A stretch of DNA of 64,000 nt. It comes from Paludibacteraceae bacterium. Its GTDB lineage: Bacteria > Bacteroidota > Bacteroidia > Bacteroidales > Paludibacteraceae. The notes beneath the pieces are model-generated. The model was not told the origin of the DNA. It made no database searches and was given only the letters and a program-made list of their open reading frames with translations. Positions 26,778-36,300 of the stretch are shown here, piece by piece. Position numbers and translations under genes: made by a program. Location: NCBI GenBank assembly GCA_017509715.1, contig JAFWOU010000001.1:1-64000 (forward strand), in the 5' to 3' direction. The first letter of the stretch is position 1; each line of letters starts with the position of its first letter.

Positions 26778-28469
26778 TCACTTCAGGTAGTTGTCCTTCA
26801 AAGAGCAGGTGCGGTTCAGAATCAGGTGCTCGGGCGTACTATCGTCGTCCACTACGAAGTAGCCCTGCTTGAGCAGCTGGAAGTGGTCTTGCATCTTAGC
26901 GCCGGCCAACGAGGCCTCCACCTTAGCCGTCACTACCTTGAGACTGTCCGGATTCAACAGTTCGCGGAAGTCACGCTCATCGGCCGACGGATCCTCTACG
27001 GCAAACAGGCGGTCGTACAAACGTACCTCGGCATCTACGGCCGAACCGCACTCTACCCAGTTGATTGTTGCCTTGGTCTTGCGGTTGCCTCCCTCGGTAC
27101 CCGACTTGCTGTCCGGATCATAGGTGGCATAGACGGTAGTGATCCGTCCGTCGGCATCTTTCTCGCAGCCTGTAGCCTGGATGATATACGAGGCTTTCAG
27201 ACGCACCTCACGACCACCGGGGCTAAGACGGTAGAACTTATTATCTGCCTCCTCCAGGAAGTCGCCACGCTCGATCCACAATTCACGTCCGAAACGCATC
27301 TCGCGCGTACCCAACTCCTCGTGGCCATCGATATTCTCGGCGATGATGGTCTCGCCCTCGCCCTCATAGTTGGTAATGACGAGCTTGACGTGATCGAAGA
27401 TTCCGCATACACGCGGCGCCGTTTCCTTGAGGTTCTCACGTACGCAGTGCTCCAGCAGACCCTGGTCGATCATGCCCTCCACCTTGGTGTAGCCGATACG
27501 ATCCATGAAGTTGCGGATAGCCTGCGGCGTATAGCCGCGGCGACGCAGACCGCATACGGTCGGCATACGCGGGTCGTCCCAACCGGCTACCAGTCCCTCT
27601 TTCACCAGTTGCAACATCTTGCGCTTCGACATCACGGTATAGGTGATGTTCAGGCGGTTGAACTCATACTGATGCGGACGATAGTCCGGACCATAGGGCG
27701 ACAACCCTGCGAAGTTCGGACCCGAGAACTGGTCGATAAAATAGTCGTAGAGCGGACGGTGCACCACAAACTCGAGCGTACAGATCGAGTGGGTCACTCC
27801 CTCGAAGTAGTCGCTCTGACCATGCGCAAAGTCGTACATCGGGTACACATTCCATTTCGTACCGGTACGATGGTGCGGGTGGCTGGTGATGATACGATAC
27901 ATGATCGGATCGCGGAAGTGCATATTGGAGTTGCTCATGTCGATCTTGGCACGCAGCACCATCTTGCCCTCCTCTATCTCACCGCGCTGCATGGCCTCGA
28001 ATAGGCGCAGGTTCTCCTCAATGGGACGATCGCGGTAGGGCGAGTTCTGGCCGGGTTCGGTAGGCGTACCCTTCTGCTCGGCGATTTGCTCGGCCGTCTG
28101 CTCATCCACGTAGGCCTTACCCTCCTTGATAAAGCGGATAGCCAGGTCGTAGAGCTGCTGGAAGTAGTCGCTGGCATAGTATATCTGTCCCCAACGGAAA
28201 CCGAGCCACTTGATGTCGCGCTCGATGCTATCCACGTACTCCACATCCTCCTTAGCCGGATTGGTATCGTCGAAACGCAGGTTGCAGACGCCGTTGTACT
28301 TCTCTGCAATACCGAAGTCCATGCAGATAGCCTTCACGTGACCTATATGCAGGTAGCCGTTCGGCTCGGGCGGGAAACGCGTCTGAATACGTCCGTCGTT
28401 CTTGCCTTCACTCAGGTCTTTCTCTACGATTTGCTCAATAAAATTGAGACTTTTTTCCTCTTGTTCCAT
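26778..28469 (-). CDS. glnS: Glutaminyl-tRNA synthetase
   Basis: 563 residues, full length. Class I synthetase charging tRNA-Gln directly. RFPPEPNGYLHIGHVKAI carries the HIGH motif and VMSKRKML the KMSKS equivalent. FDDTNPAKEDVEYVDSI and the C-terminal beta-barrels (GNRKTKATINWV) are also family features. It lies in the minus-strand run after lpxA. Confidence 0.97.
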   Translation of the reverse strand: MEQEEKSLNFIEQIVEKDLSEGKNDGRIQTRFPPEPNGYLHIGHVKAICMDFGIAEKYNGVCNLRFDDTNPAKEDVEYVDSIERDIKWLGFRWGQIYYASDYFQQLYDLAIRFIKEGKAYVDEQTAEQIAEQKGTPTEPGQNSPYRDRPIEENLRLFEAMQRGEIEEGKMVLRAKIDMSNSNMHFRDPIMYRIITSHPHHRTGTKWNVYPMYDFAHGQSDYFEGVTHSICTLEFVVHRPLYDYFIDQFSGPNFAGLSPYGPDYRPHQYEFNRLNITYTVMSKRKMLQLVKEGLVAGWDDPRMPTVCGLRRRGYTPQAIRNFMDRIGYTKVEGMIDQGLLEHCVRENLKETAPRVCGIFDHVKLVITNYEGEGETIIAENIDGHEELGTREMRFGRELWIERGDFLEEADNKFYRLSPGGREVRLKASYIIQATGCEKDADGRITTVYATYDPDSKSGTEGGNRKTKATINWVECGSAVDAEVRLYDRLFAVEDPSADERDFRELLNPDSLKVVTAKVEASLAGAKMQDHFQLLKQGYFVVDDDSTPEHLILNRTCSLKDNYLK

Positions 28470-28508
28470 GTATATAACTGATTTGTACCTTAAACTTCGT
28501 ATGTCTTT

Positions 28509-29279
28509 TTATCCGCGAATGATACCTCGTGGCGAATTCTTAATAAAGCCCAGTATCATGTCGCGATCGGGCGTAGGCTCCATGGTAGCTTCTATCTGTG
28601 CCACGGCCTGCGAGACGTTGAGACCGGTGTTATACAGTTGACGATAGACGTCCTGGATGGTATGAATCCGCTCCAGCGAGAAGCCGCGACGGTTCAGACC
28701 CACCGAGTTGATACCGCAGTACGAAATGGGATCACGCGCTGCGATGATAAAGGGCGGTACGTCCTTGTTGATCTTTGATCCGCCCTGCACCATCACGTGG
28801 CCGCCGATATGGGTAAACTGATGTACCAGCGTACCGCCTCCGATGATGGCGAAATCGTCCACCTCTACCTCACCGGCCAGTTGCACGGCATTCGACATGA
28901 TAATATGGTCGTGCAGTACACAGTCGTGCGCTACGTGACAATAGGCCATGATCAGGTTGTCGTTGCCCACCACCGTCTTGCCCTTGCTGGCCGTACCACG
29001 ATGGATCGTACAGCACTCACGCATCACGTTGCGATCGCCGATGATGGTCCAGGTCTCCTCGCCGTGGAACTTCAGGTCCTGGGGGATCGCACCGATGACC
29101 GCCGACGGGAATACGTGGCAATCGCGGCCTATCTTGGTGTACTCGCAGATGGTGGCGTTGGCATCAATACGCGTGCCGGCACCGATCTCTACGTTCTTGT
29201 CGATGAACACAAACGGTCCAATTTCCACACCCTCGCCTATCTTAGCCTCCGGGTGAATACTTGCTAACGGGCTAATCAT
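28509..29279 (-). CDS. lpxA: UDP-N-acetylglucosamine acyltransferase
   Basis: 256 residues from ATG 29279-29277. A longer frame exists, but MISPLASIHPEAKIGEGVEIGPF is the family start, and this ATG overlaps the lpxC stop (TAATG). Left-handed beta-helix hexapeptide repeats run to ~180, with the catalytic His in VAHDCVLHDHIIMSNAVQLAG. First step of lipid A synthesis. Order lpxD-lpxC-lpxA, coupled. Confidence 0.96.
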   Translation of the reverse strand: MISPLASIHPEAKIGEGVEIGPFVFIDKNVEIGAGTRIDANATICEYTKIGRDCHVFPSAVIGAIPQDLKFHGEETWTIIGDRNVMRECCTIHRGTASKGKTVVGNDNLIMAYCHVAHDCVLHDHIIMSNAVQLAGEVEVDDFAIIGGGTLVHQFTHIGGHVMVQGGSKINKDVPPFIIAARDPISYCGINSVGLNRRGFSLERIHTIQDVYRQLYNTGLNVSQAVAQIEATMEPTPDRDMILGFIKNSPRGIIRG

Positions 29280-30181
29280 TATTCTGATAAAATTTGGTTT
29301 CTGAGTTTGCGTACGCACTGTGTATTAAACGTATGCCCGGGCTTGAAGGCCACGATACGTCCCTGGATATGGAGTCCCAGCAGCGACAGGTCGCCTATCA
29401 CGTCCAGCAATTTATGACGTGCCGGTTCGTTCTGGTAGTTCAGCGGCGAGAGGTAGCCGAGCTTGGTAGCATCCATATGCGGCTGACCAAGCTTATCGCA
29501 GAAATAGTCCATACCCTCTTGCGACATCTCGGTCTCATAGATGACGAGAGCGTTCTTCAGGTCACCACCCTTGATCAGTCCTACACGCAGCAGGGGTTCT
29601 ATCTCGCGCACAAAGCAAAACGTACGTGCCGCAGCCACCTCACGCGGATAGTCGTTGAGGTTGGTCAGCGTAGCATGCTGCTCGCGTAGCAACACCGAAC
29701 GGAAGGCGATGGTCACATCCACCTCGTAGTGGTCGCATGGTTCGATACGCATCCTGTGTCCGTGCTCCGAGACATACTCAATCGGCTCGGTCACTACAAA
29801 CACTTTTTGCTCGGCATCCTGTTCCTCCAGTCCCACACGTGCTATCTCACGCACAAAGAGCTTAGCACTGCCGTCCAGGATAGGCATCTCCGGGCCGTCC
29901 ACCTCAATGAGGCAGTTGTCCACACCCATCGCATAGAGCGCCGAGAGGGCATGCTCCACGGTGGAAATCTTCCATTTTCCGTACTCCAGTACGGTGCCTC
30001 GCTCCGTACCGCTCACATAGTCGGCCAAGGCCTGATGGCAAGGCTGCTTAGGCAGATCTACGCGGCATAAACGGATACCCGTATTGACCTCTGCCGGACG
30101 GAACGTAGCGTTGATCATCAGTCCCGTATGCAATCCCACGCTACTGAGCGTAAAACTCGATTTTATGGTATGTTGTTTCAT
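29279..30181 (-). CDS. lpxC: UDP-3-O-acyl-N-acetylglucosamine deacetylase, without FabZ domain
   Basis: 300 residues. Zinc deacetylase, committed step of lipid A synthesis. Zinc ligands are visible in STVEHALSAL (His at ~79) and HKLLDVIGDLSLLG (His and Asp), with the catalytic His in KPGHTFN. The protein stops at the end of the LpxC fold. Most Bacteroidetes have an LpxC-FabZ fusion of about 460 residues; here the ORF ends before any FabZ domain, and lpxA starts immediately. It seems complete rather than truncated. Confidence 0.95.
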   Translation of the reverse strand: MKQHTIKSSFTLSSVGLHTGLMINATFRPAEVNTGIRLCRVDLPKQPCHQALADYVSGTERGTVLEYGKWKISTVEHALSALYAMGVDNCLIEVDGPEMPILDGSAKLFVREIARVGLEEQDAEQKVFVVTEPIEYVSEHGHRMRIEPCDHYEVDVTIAFRSVLLREQHATLTNLNDYPREVAAARTFCFVREIEPLLRVGLIKGGDLKNALVIYETEMSQEGMDYFCDKLGQPHMDATKLGYLSPLNYQNEPARHKLLDVIGDLSLLGLHIQGRIVAFKPGHTFNTQCVRKLRNQILSE

Positions 30182-30186
30182 TCTGA

Positions 30187-31233
30187 CTATTGTTGACTAT
30201 TCTGTTTCTTTTCTATCTCGCGGAGCTGCTTCATCATCTCCGGCAGTTGTTTGAATCCTACCGACGAACGGCGCCAGTTAGCAGCATCTATCGCCGGCGT
30301 GCCCTGGTACATGCCCGGCTTGCGCACCGATCCGGCTACGCCGGCTTGCGCACCAAACACACACTGATCTGCAATCTCAATATGACCGGCTACGCCTACC
30401 TGACCTGCCAAAATACAATGATGGCCGATCTTCGTACTGCCGGCAATGCCCGACTGTGCGCACATAAAGGTCGAAGCACCCACCTCTACGTTGTGGGCCA
30501 CCTGCACCAGGTTGTCGATCTTCGCATTGCGATGCACAATGGTATTGCCCATCATGGCGCGATCCACCGCCGAGTTGGCACCTATCTCCACGTCGTCCTC
30601 TATGATCACAGCGCCTATCTGCGGCACCTTCTGATTCACGCCCGCCTTGTCCGGCTCGAAACCGAAACCGTCGGCACCGATCACCACGCCGGCATGCAGG
30701 ATACAATCCCGTCCCACTTGGCAATTGTAGTACACGCGTACGCCAGGGTACAGGATCGTATTATCGCCGATACGTACATTTTCGCCGATATATACCTGCG
30801 GATATATCTGCACACCCTTGCCCAGCCGTACATTCCGGCCAATATAGGCAAACGCACCCACATACGCATCCTCCGGCACCTCCACGCCCTCTGCGATGAA
30901 GCATGGCTGCTCGATGCCCCGCTTACGCGGATTCATGGCCTCGGCCACGGCTTGCAGCAGCTGGGCCATCGCGCCACGCGCATTCTCCACCAGTATGATC
31001 GCCTGCTCCGACGGCTGATGGCTGACGGCCGACGGCTCCACCAGGCTCTCTGTCACCAGTACCACGCCTGCTTTCGATTCTTCCAGCATCGGCAGATACT
31101 TCGCCTCCGTCACGTACGACAAGTGATGTGATTCGGCCGATTCGATCGGCGCCACATCGCTCACCTTGGCCTCGGCATTGCCTATCAGGCGTCCGCCCAG
31201 AAGCATCGCTATTTGTTGTGCACTAAACTCCAT
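30187..31233 (-). CDS. lpxD: UDP-3-O-(3-hydroxyacyl)glucosamine N-acyltransferase
   Basis: 348 residues. N-terminal uridine-binding domain (MEFSAQQIAMLLGGRLIGN) then hexapeptide repeats (VIGADGFGFEPD; catalytic His region LVQVAHNVEVG; HCILAGQVGVAGH). A heptamer array (31011-31038) inserts PSAVSHQPSEQ into the N-terminal domain at about residues 66-76, nearly the same peptide as in LpxB. Five bp separate it from lpxC. Confidence 0.95.
   Translation of the reverse strand: MEFSAQQIAMLLGGRLIGNAEAKVSDVAPIESAESHHLSYVTEAKYLPMLEESKAGVVLVTESLVEPSAVSHQPSEQAIILVENARGAMAQLLQAVAEAMNPRKRGIEQPCFIAEGVEVPEDAYVGAFAYIGRNVRLGKGVQIYPQVYIGENVRIGDNTILYPGVRVYYNCQVGRDCILHAGVVIGADGFGFEPDKAGVNQKVPQIGAVIIEDDVEIGANSAVDRAMMGNTIVHRNAKIDNLVQVAHNVEVGASTFMCAQSGIAGSTKIGHHCILAGQVGVAGHIEIADQCVFGAQAGVAGSVRKPGMYQGTPAIDAANWRRSSVGFKQLPEMMKQLREIEKKQNSQQ
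31011..31038 (-). repeat. 7-bp tandem repeat (CAGCCGT type) inside lpxD
   Basis: Four heptamers (on the plus strand ACGGCTG, ATGGCTG, ACGGCCG, ACGGCTC). Read in the same codon phase as the lpxB array, giving the shared peptide PSAVSHQPS. Confidence 0.85.
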
Positions 31234-31253
31234 AATTCTCTATTGTCATTTTT

Positions 31254-32519
31254 TCAATTCACCGGTTCACGGAAGGTGAACAGGTACAGTTTCTTCGGCT
31301 TGCGCGTCAGCGCTTTCAGGTCGAGTATCTCGCTCGCCTCGGCGATATCGCGCACCGTGCCGTCGTTGAACAGGATATCGATCGAATCATCCTTTTCGCT
31401 ATACGTATTGCTCGTCGACACGTGCTCTACGAACATATAGCGTCCAGCTTCCTCTTCTGAGATACCCAGCGCCTGGGCATAGTGCTCGGCCAGTACCTGC
31501 TTCTCCTCATCGGTGAGGGGCTCGGTCAAGAGACGTCCACGAAACAGCTGACGACTCGTGAACGTGCGGCTTAGCAACCGCAGCACGCGGTCGTCGCACG
31601 ACATCCAGGTCTTGATAGCCGACAGTACGTCTGTATCGTCCAGCAAGGCATACTGGTCCAGGGCCTCGCTATGCGGTTCAAAATCCTCTGCAGCACGCTG
31701 ATGATATAGGAAGTAGCGCAAAGCCGGCGAGCAGAACAGTTCCTTGCCGCTACGCGCCAACTCCTTGGCACGGGTCAAGATCATGATCAGGTGTTGCTCA
31801 GCCGCCACGCTCGTCTTATGCAGATAGACCTGCCAGTACATCAACCGGCGGGCCACCAGGAATTTCTCCACCGAGTAGATACCCTTCTGCTCAATTACCA
31901 GGCGGTCGTCCACCACGTTGAGCATCTTCAGCAGGCGCTCGCTGGCTATACGGCCCTCTTGCACACCCGTGAAGAACGAGTCACGACATAGATAGTCCAT
32001 GCGGTCTACGTCCAACTGACTCGATATCAACTGATGAAAGAAATGACGAGGATACTCGTCGCGGAAAATACCGATCGCTTCGTCTAGCGGACCGCGCTGC
32101 CACATCGTCTGCTCCTCTTTGCGCTTCAGGTCGGAATTGATGCGCTCCATCATCAGGAGCGAGATCTCCTCGTGGGTAATATTGTCCACCAGCGTGTGCT
32201 CCAGCACATGCGAGAACGGACCGTGACCTATGTCATGCAAGAGGATGGCTATCTTAGCACCCGTAGCCTCGGTATTCGATATATGTACGCCCTTCTGGCG
32301 CAAGCAACGCAAGCCCTCGCTCATCAGGTGCATCGCACCCAGACTGTGGCTGAAGCGGCTGTGCATCGCACCCGGATACACGAAATTGCTCAATCCCAAC
32401 TGACGAATCCGGCCCAGACGCTGCACATACGGATGCTGCAGCACATCGTACTCCAGATCGCTCTCCAGTTGCATGAATCCGAATACCGGATCGTTTATTA
32501 TCTTATGCTTATTTGCCAT
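31254..32519 (-). CDS. HD-domain phosphohydrolase (dNTPase-like)
   Basis: 421 residues. HSRFSHSLGAMHL and LLHDIGHGPFSHVLEH carry the H...HD metal ligands, and VDRMDYLCRDSFFTG the distal Asp; this is the arrangement in SAMHD1/Dgt-like triphosphohydrolases. The start KIINDPVFGFMQLES is shared by a conserved Bacteroidales protein encoded just upstream of lpxD. The substrate is not determined. Confidence 0.88.
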   Translation of the reverse strand: MANKHKIINDPVFGFMQLESDLEYDVLQHPYVQRLGRIRQLGLSNFVYPGAMHSRFSHSLGAMHLMSEGLRCLRQKGVHISNTEATGAKIAILLHDIGHGPFSHVLEHTLVDNITHEEISLLMMERINSDLKRKEEQTMWQRGPLDEAIGIFRDEYPRHFFHQLISSQLDVDRMDYLCRDSFFTGVQEGRIASERLLKMLNVVDDRLVIEQKGIYSVEKFLVARRLMYWQVYLHKTSVAAEQHLIMILTRAKELARSGKELFCSPALRYFLYHQRAAEDFEPHSEALDQYALLDDTDVLSAIKTWMSCDDRVLRLLSRTFTSRQLFRGRLLTEPLTDEEKQVLAEHYAQALGISEEEAGRYMFVEHVSTSNTYSEKDDSIDILFNDGTVRDIAEASEILDLKALTRKPKKLYLFTFREPVN

Positions 32520-32552
32520 GCCTATTCAGTCCATTTATAACTAAATGGGCTG

Positions 32553-32584
32553 CAAAGGTACGAAAATTATTTGAATTCCACAAA
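32553..32584 (-). promoter_or_regulatory. Promoter of the HD-lpxD-lpxC-lpxA transcript
   Basis: Minus strand TTTG (32584-32581), 20 bases, TACCTTTG (32560-32553). With the terminator at 25337-25370 it would delimit an operon of seven genes. Confidence 0.75.
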
Positions 32585-33304
32585 TTATGCACGCATTTTA
32601 CGCCATTTTTCTACGAAAAAACGACTAAATGCATATATTAGTACCATCAGCGCCAACGCAATCGTGCCATCCGGTAGCGGCGTATGCTCTACCAGCTGCT
32701 GGTCTCCGGGCAACGGATCCGAACCCGTATTCGGAGGTCCGGGCGCACGGTGTATCGGAGCGGCCGCCATCTCGGCCATCTGAGGTGCCTCTTGTGCACC
32801 CGCATCGGCTATCATACGGCTCGAACCGAGCGACACAAAACTCGTCACCGGTATAGCCACGCTCACGCTTCCGCCGTTCGACGGAGACTGCTTAGCAGAA
32901 CTATGACCACCGCTGCTGACGCCACCCGCTACGCCGCCTCCACCGCCGTACGACTGTACGCGCTGATCGGAGGTCTGCACCAAGCGCCATCCGCTACCGC
33001 CGGAATAGTTCGGCGCAGCGGTATAACTCGGACGAGCAGCAGTATAGGTAGGCAAGGCATGGCCTCGCGCACCGGTATTCAGCGCTCCGATAGTAGCTAC
33101 CACATTGGGCGCTGACACATGCACCCCGGTCGTACTCGCCGGCGTGAACACCGGTTGAGGTTTCGGAGCCAGGAGCAGGTAACAGCCACCTAAGATCGTA
33201 TTAAACAATACTATGCCGCACACAAACAGGACGATCGCCTTGTTTTTGCGCCGCCGATTCTCCAATTGGATGATCGGCATAATCAACTGCTTAACGCTCA
33301 TCAT
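32585..33304 (-). CDS. Small membrane-anchored protein with P-x-G transmembrane tail
   Basis: 239 residues. TM helix at ~25-47, a low-complexity Ser/Thr/Ala/Gly/Pro-rich exported middle, then a tripartite end: Pro-rich turn (PLPDGT), a helix of ~18 residues (ALALMVLIYAF) and a basic stop (EKWRKMRA). The same kind of end closes the first module of the protein at 51295 (SPIGEPW, helix, RQYKRK). The ATG overlaps the stop of the 2162-residue cargo gene (ATGA), so the two are co-translated. Function unknown; possibly a membrane partner or anchor of that cargo. Confidence 0.7.
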   Translation of the reverse strand: MMSVKQLIMPIIQLENRRRKNKAIVLFVCGIVLFNTILGGCYLLLAPKPQPVFTPASTTGVHVSAPNVVATIGALNTGARGHALPTYTAARPSYTAAPNYSGGSGWRLVQTSDQRVQSYGGGGGVAGGVSSGGHSSAKQSPSNGGSVSVAIPVTSFVSLGSSRMIADAGAQEAPQMAEMAAAPIHRAPGPPNTGSDPLPGDQQLVEHTPLPDGTIALALMVLIYAFSRFFVEKWRKMRA

Positions 33305-36300
33305 TGTGCCTGTCCTCCAATTAGTTTCACTACTGCTTTGTGCTCACCTGCAACGATATGCGCCAGGTAGACACCGGCCGGCAGACTCGGAGCGATATCC
33401 AGTATCGATTCGCTGCTCTCCAGCCTGTACAAGACGCGTCCCTGCATATCCACGATACGCACCTCTACCGTCTCACCGCCGTAGTTCTCTACATGCAGAC
33501 CGTCACCGGTCTCTACTACGGCGATCGACGTAGGCGTCTTGAGTGGCGGCGTCGTGGTAATCAGGAAACGATTCGACGCCGTATGGTTGGTTGCCCAGAA
33601 TGTATAGGTATTGCCCGTACGGATCTCTGTAGCCTCTTCGGTCACGCGGTCATACAGGTAGATCGTCTCGCCGTCGTAATCAAACGAGAAGGTATACAGG
33701 CTGTCGTTGCCAGCACGGAAACTCAGGTAGCGCTCATCCGCCGTCGGCAGGGCCGCTACCGACATCTCGCCGGCCTCTTTTACAACAGCCAGTTTCGGTG
33801 CGGCTGCATCGCCGTCCAGTTTACGGCCATCCCATCCGTCCATGTACTCGTCTGTGAAATCGCCACGCGAGAGGATATGAACGCGGTCTGCACCCGAGCC
33901 CTCACCGCTCACTATCAACTGCATCACCTCCGGTGCACCACTGCGGCTCGGCGCACGCATCGGCTGGGTGGACGTCTTGAAGTACTTGGCATCATATACC
34001 ACGCGGTTGTAAACCAACTTCAGCATCGGGTTCGCACCCGTGGCCTTCACGAAGAAGCCCTGCATAGCCGGGATCACCGAGTCAGCACCCGCCAAGTAAG
34101 GCGACGAGTGGATCGGTATCACGGCATACTGGCCGGGCAAGGTAGCCGCCGAACCGCTGGCCGCATTCACCGGCGAACCGTTCGTGCCCCAGTTGGCGTA
34201 CGAACCGGAATGGTAGATATAGATGGCCTTCTCCACATTCGTAAAGTCGGCATCCTGCATCTCCTGGATCTTGATCGGCGCTGTCCAGCTGTTAGCCGCA
34301 AAGGCATAGCCGTCAGCATCACGATGGTTGAGTAGCAGGGTCTTGGTCGTCGGTGCGTTCAGTTTACCGGCAAAGGTATACGTCTTCGGCGCGGCCTGCG
34401 TGATGCAATAGCCCTCGAACGGGAACATCACATCGTCGTTCTCGACCCATTGCCATTGTCCTCCCAGGCTGCCATCCGCAGCTGTGGTCCAACGGCACAT
34501 CCATGCCGCATAGTACATATTGATAGCCGTATGGCCGGCTTGGAACGGGATACCTACATACTGCCAAACCGGGCTGCCCGTATTCGCACCCTCGGCACGG
34601 CTGTAGTACTCTACCGTTGCCCGCACATCCGACTCTTTGTTACCATATACAAAGGCGCCGTTCTTCGTCGCGTCCGCCTCGATCAGCAGGTCCTCGGCCT
34701 TGATGACGATAGGCGTAGCATAACGCGTATCATGCACTTTCTGCACCATACCGGCCACCGTCAGTCCACCATACGGCTTCACGATCAGTTTACCGTGTAT
34801 CACGGGTTGTCCGGCTCGGTTGGTATTCACCTTCACGCTACCGGCATGCGCATCGTCTGTATCCACCCAGCACTCGGCAATGATACGCGTCGGATGGTAG
34901 GGCGTCGGGATGATATTACGTCCCGGCGACCAGTTAGCCGGATTCGACCACTTGTGATCGCCCGCCGCATTGTCAAACACCAGCGAACAGTCGGCTATCG
35001 ATGTCTCGTCGGTCATCAGCAGATAGTCAATCATCTGGTGCATCACCACGCGACCTGCCGGTGAGAGGTTGCCCATCTCGTTATGGTTGATACCGTAGAT
35101 CAGCAGACGGGCGGGGAAGACGATCTGGCGCTCGCAGCATACTACCAGATCGCGGTTGTTGGCCGTATCGCGCACCGTAGCCAGGAAGATAAAGTCGGGA
35201 GCCTCGTTGATTACGAATCCCTGCAGACCCTTCTCGCTCAGCGAACTCAGTACGGTAATGGTCGTGTCACTCTTGCCTCCGGGCTTATTGAATACCGTCA
35301 CGCCTTCGGCATCGCCAAAGATAGCATGGCCGGCACAGAGCACCTTCATCGTGCCTACCGGCGGATTCGGATCCTTCGGGTTAGAACCAATATGCCAGTT
35401 CGACAAGTTAGCCACGTAAGCCTCGAAGCTCAAAATCGGTTTCTTGTCGATCAACGAACCGATGGCATTCGTATAGCCCTCCTTGGTATTGAGGAAGTCG
35501 GTGACGATCAGCAGGTCGTAGTCCTTGTAGTAGTTCTCAATAGCCGTGGTATTCTTCGTAGAATAACCATTCACGCAAGTCACGTCGTAGAAATCATCCA
35601 AATAGTCTATCAGACTGCTACAAGCCGTACTATCCGTTGTTGAATACTTATCAAATTTGCCATCCTTCGTTCCCGTCAGGATGAAGGCGATCTTCGGTTT
35701 CTGGCTGGCCGGATAGATACGTATGGTCTGCGTGATGGTATAGGTGGAGGCCGGCGAACAGTTGTTGGCCAGGGTGAAGGTCACCGTCACCTCTTGTGTC
35801 GTCGTGTTGCCTACGTTCGGCATACCCATCAGGTGGACCTGCTCATCGAAATACTCAAAATGACATCCGTTGATCGGATCGGTCGGCGAGACAGACTGCA
35901 GCACATACTCCACGCCCGTCGTATCAAAGTCGCAGGTCAGTCGTACGACACCCAGGTCCACTTTCTTCTGATCCCAGATCGTCGTGATCGGCGCAGGCGT
36001 TGAGAGGGTCGGCACCAAGTCGCAGGGGGTCAACCACATCGCGTAGAGCGTCTCCGCGGCTGTCGTCTTATCCCAATTACGCACGCCCGTTCCCAGACCC
36101 GTGTAGTACTGCGTTCCCGCACCGTTCGGCTGGTCGTAATAGCCCTCGAACACATAGCCTACGCGTTCCGGCAGGGCAGCTATCTCCGGCATGGGTTCGC
36201 CATAGGTAGCTACCACCGAACCGGTATAGCCGTTGTATGCGCCTGTGGCATCCAGGGTGATGGTGGTCTTGATGATTTCCTCCCACTTCGCATACAGCGT

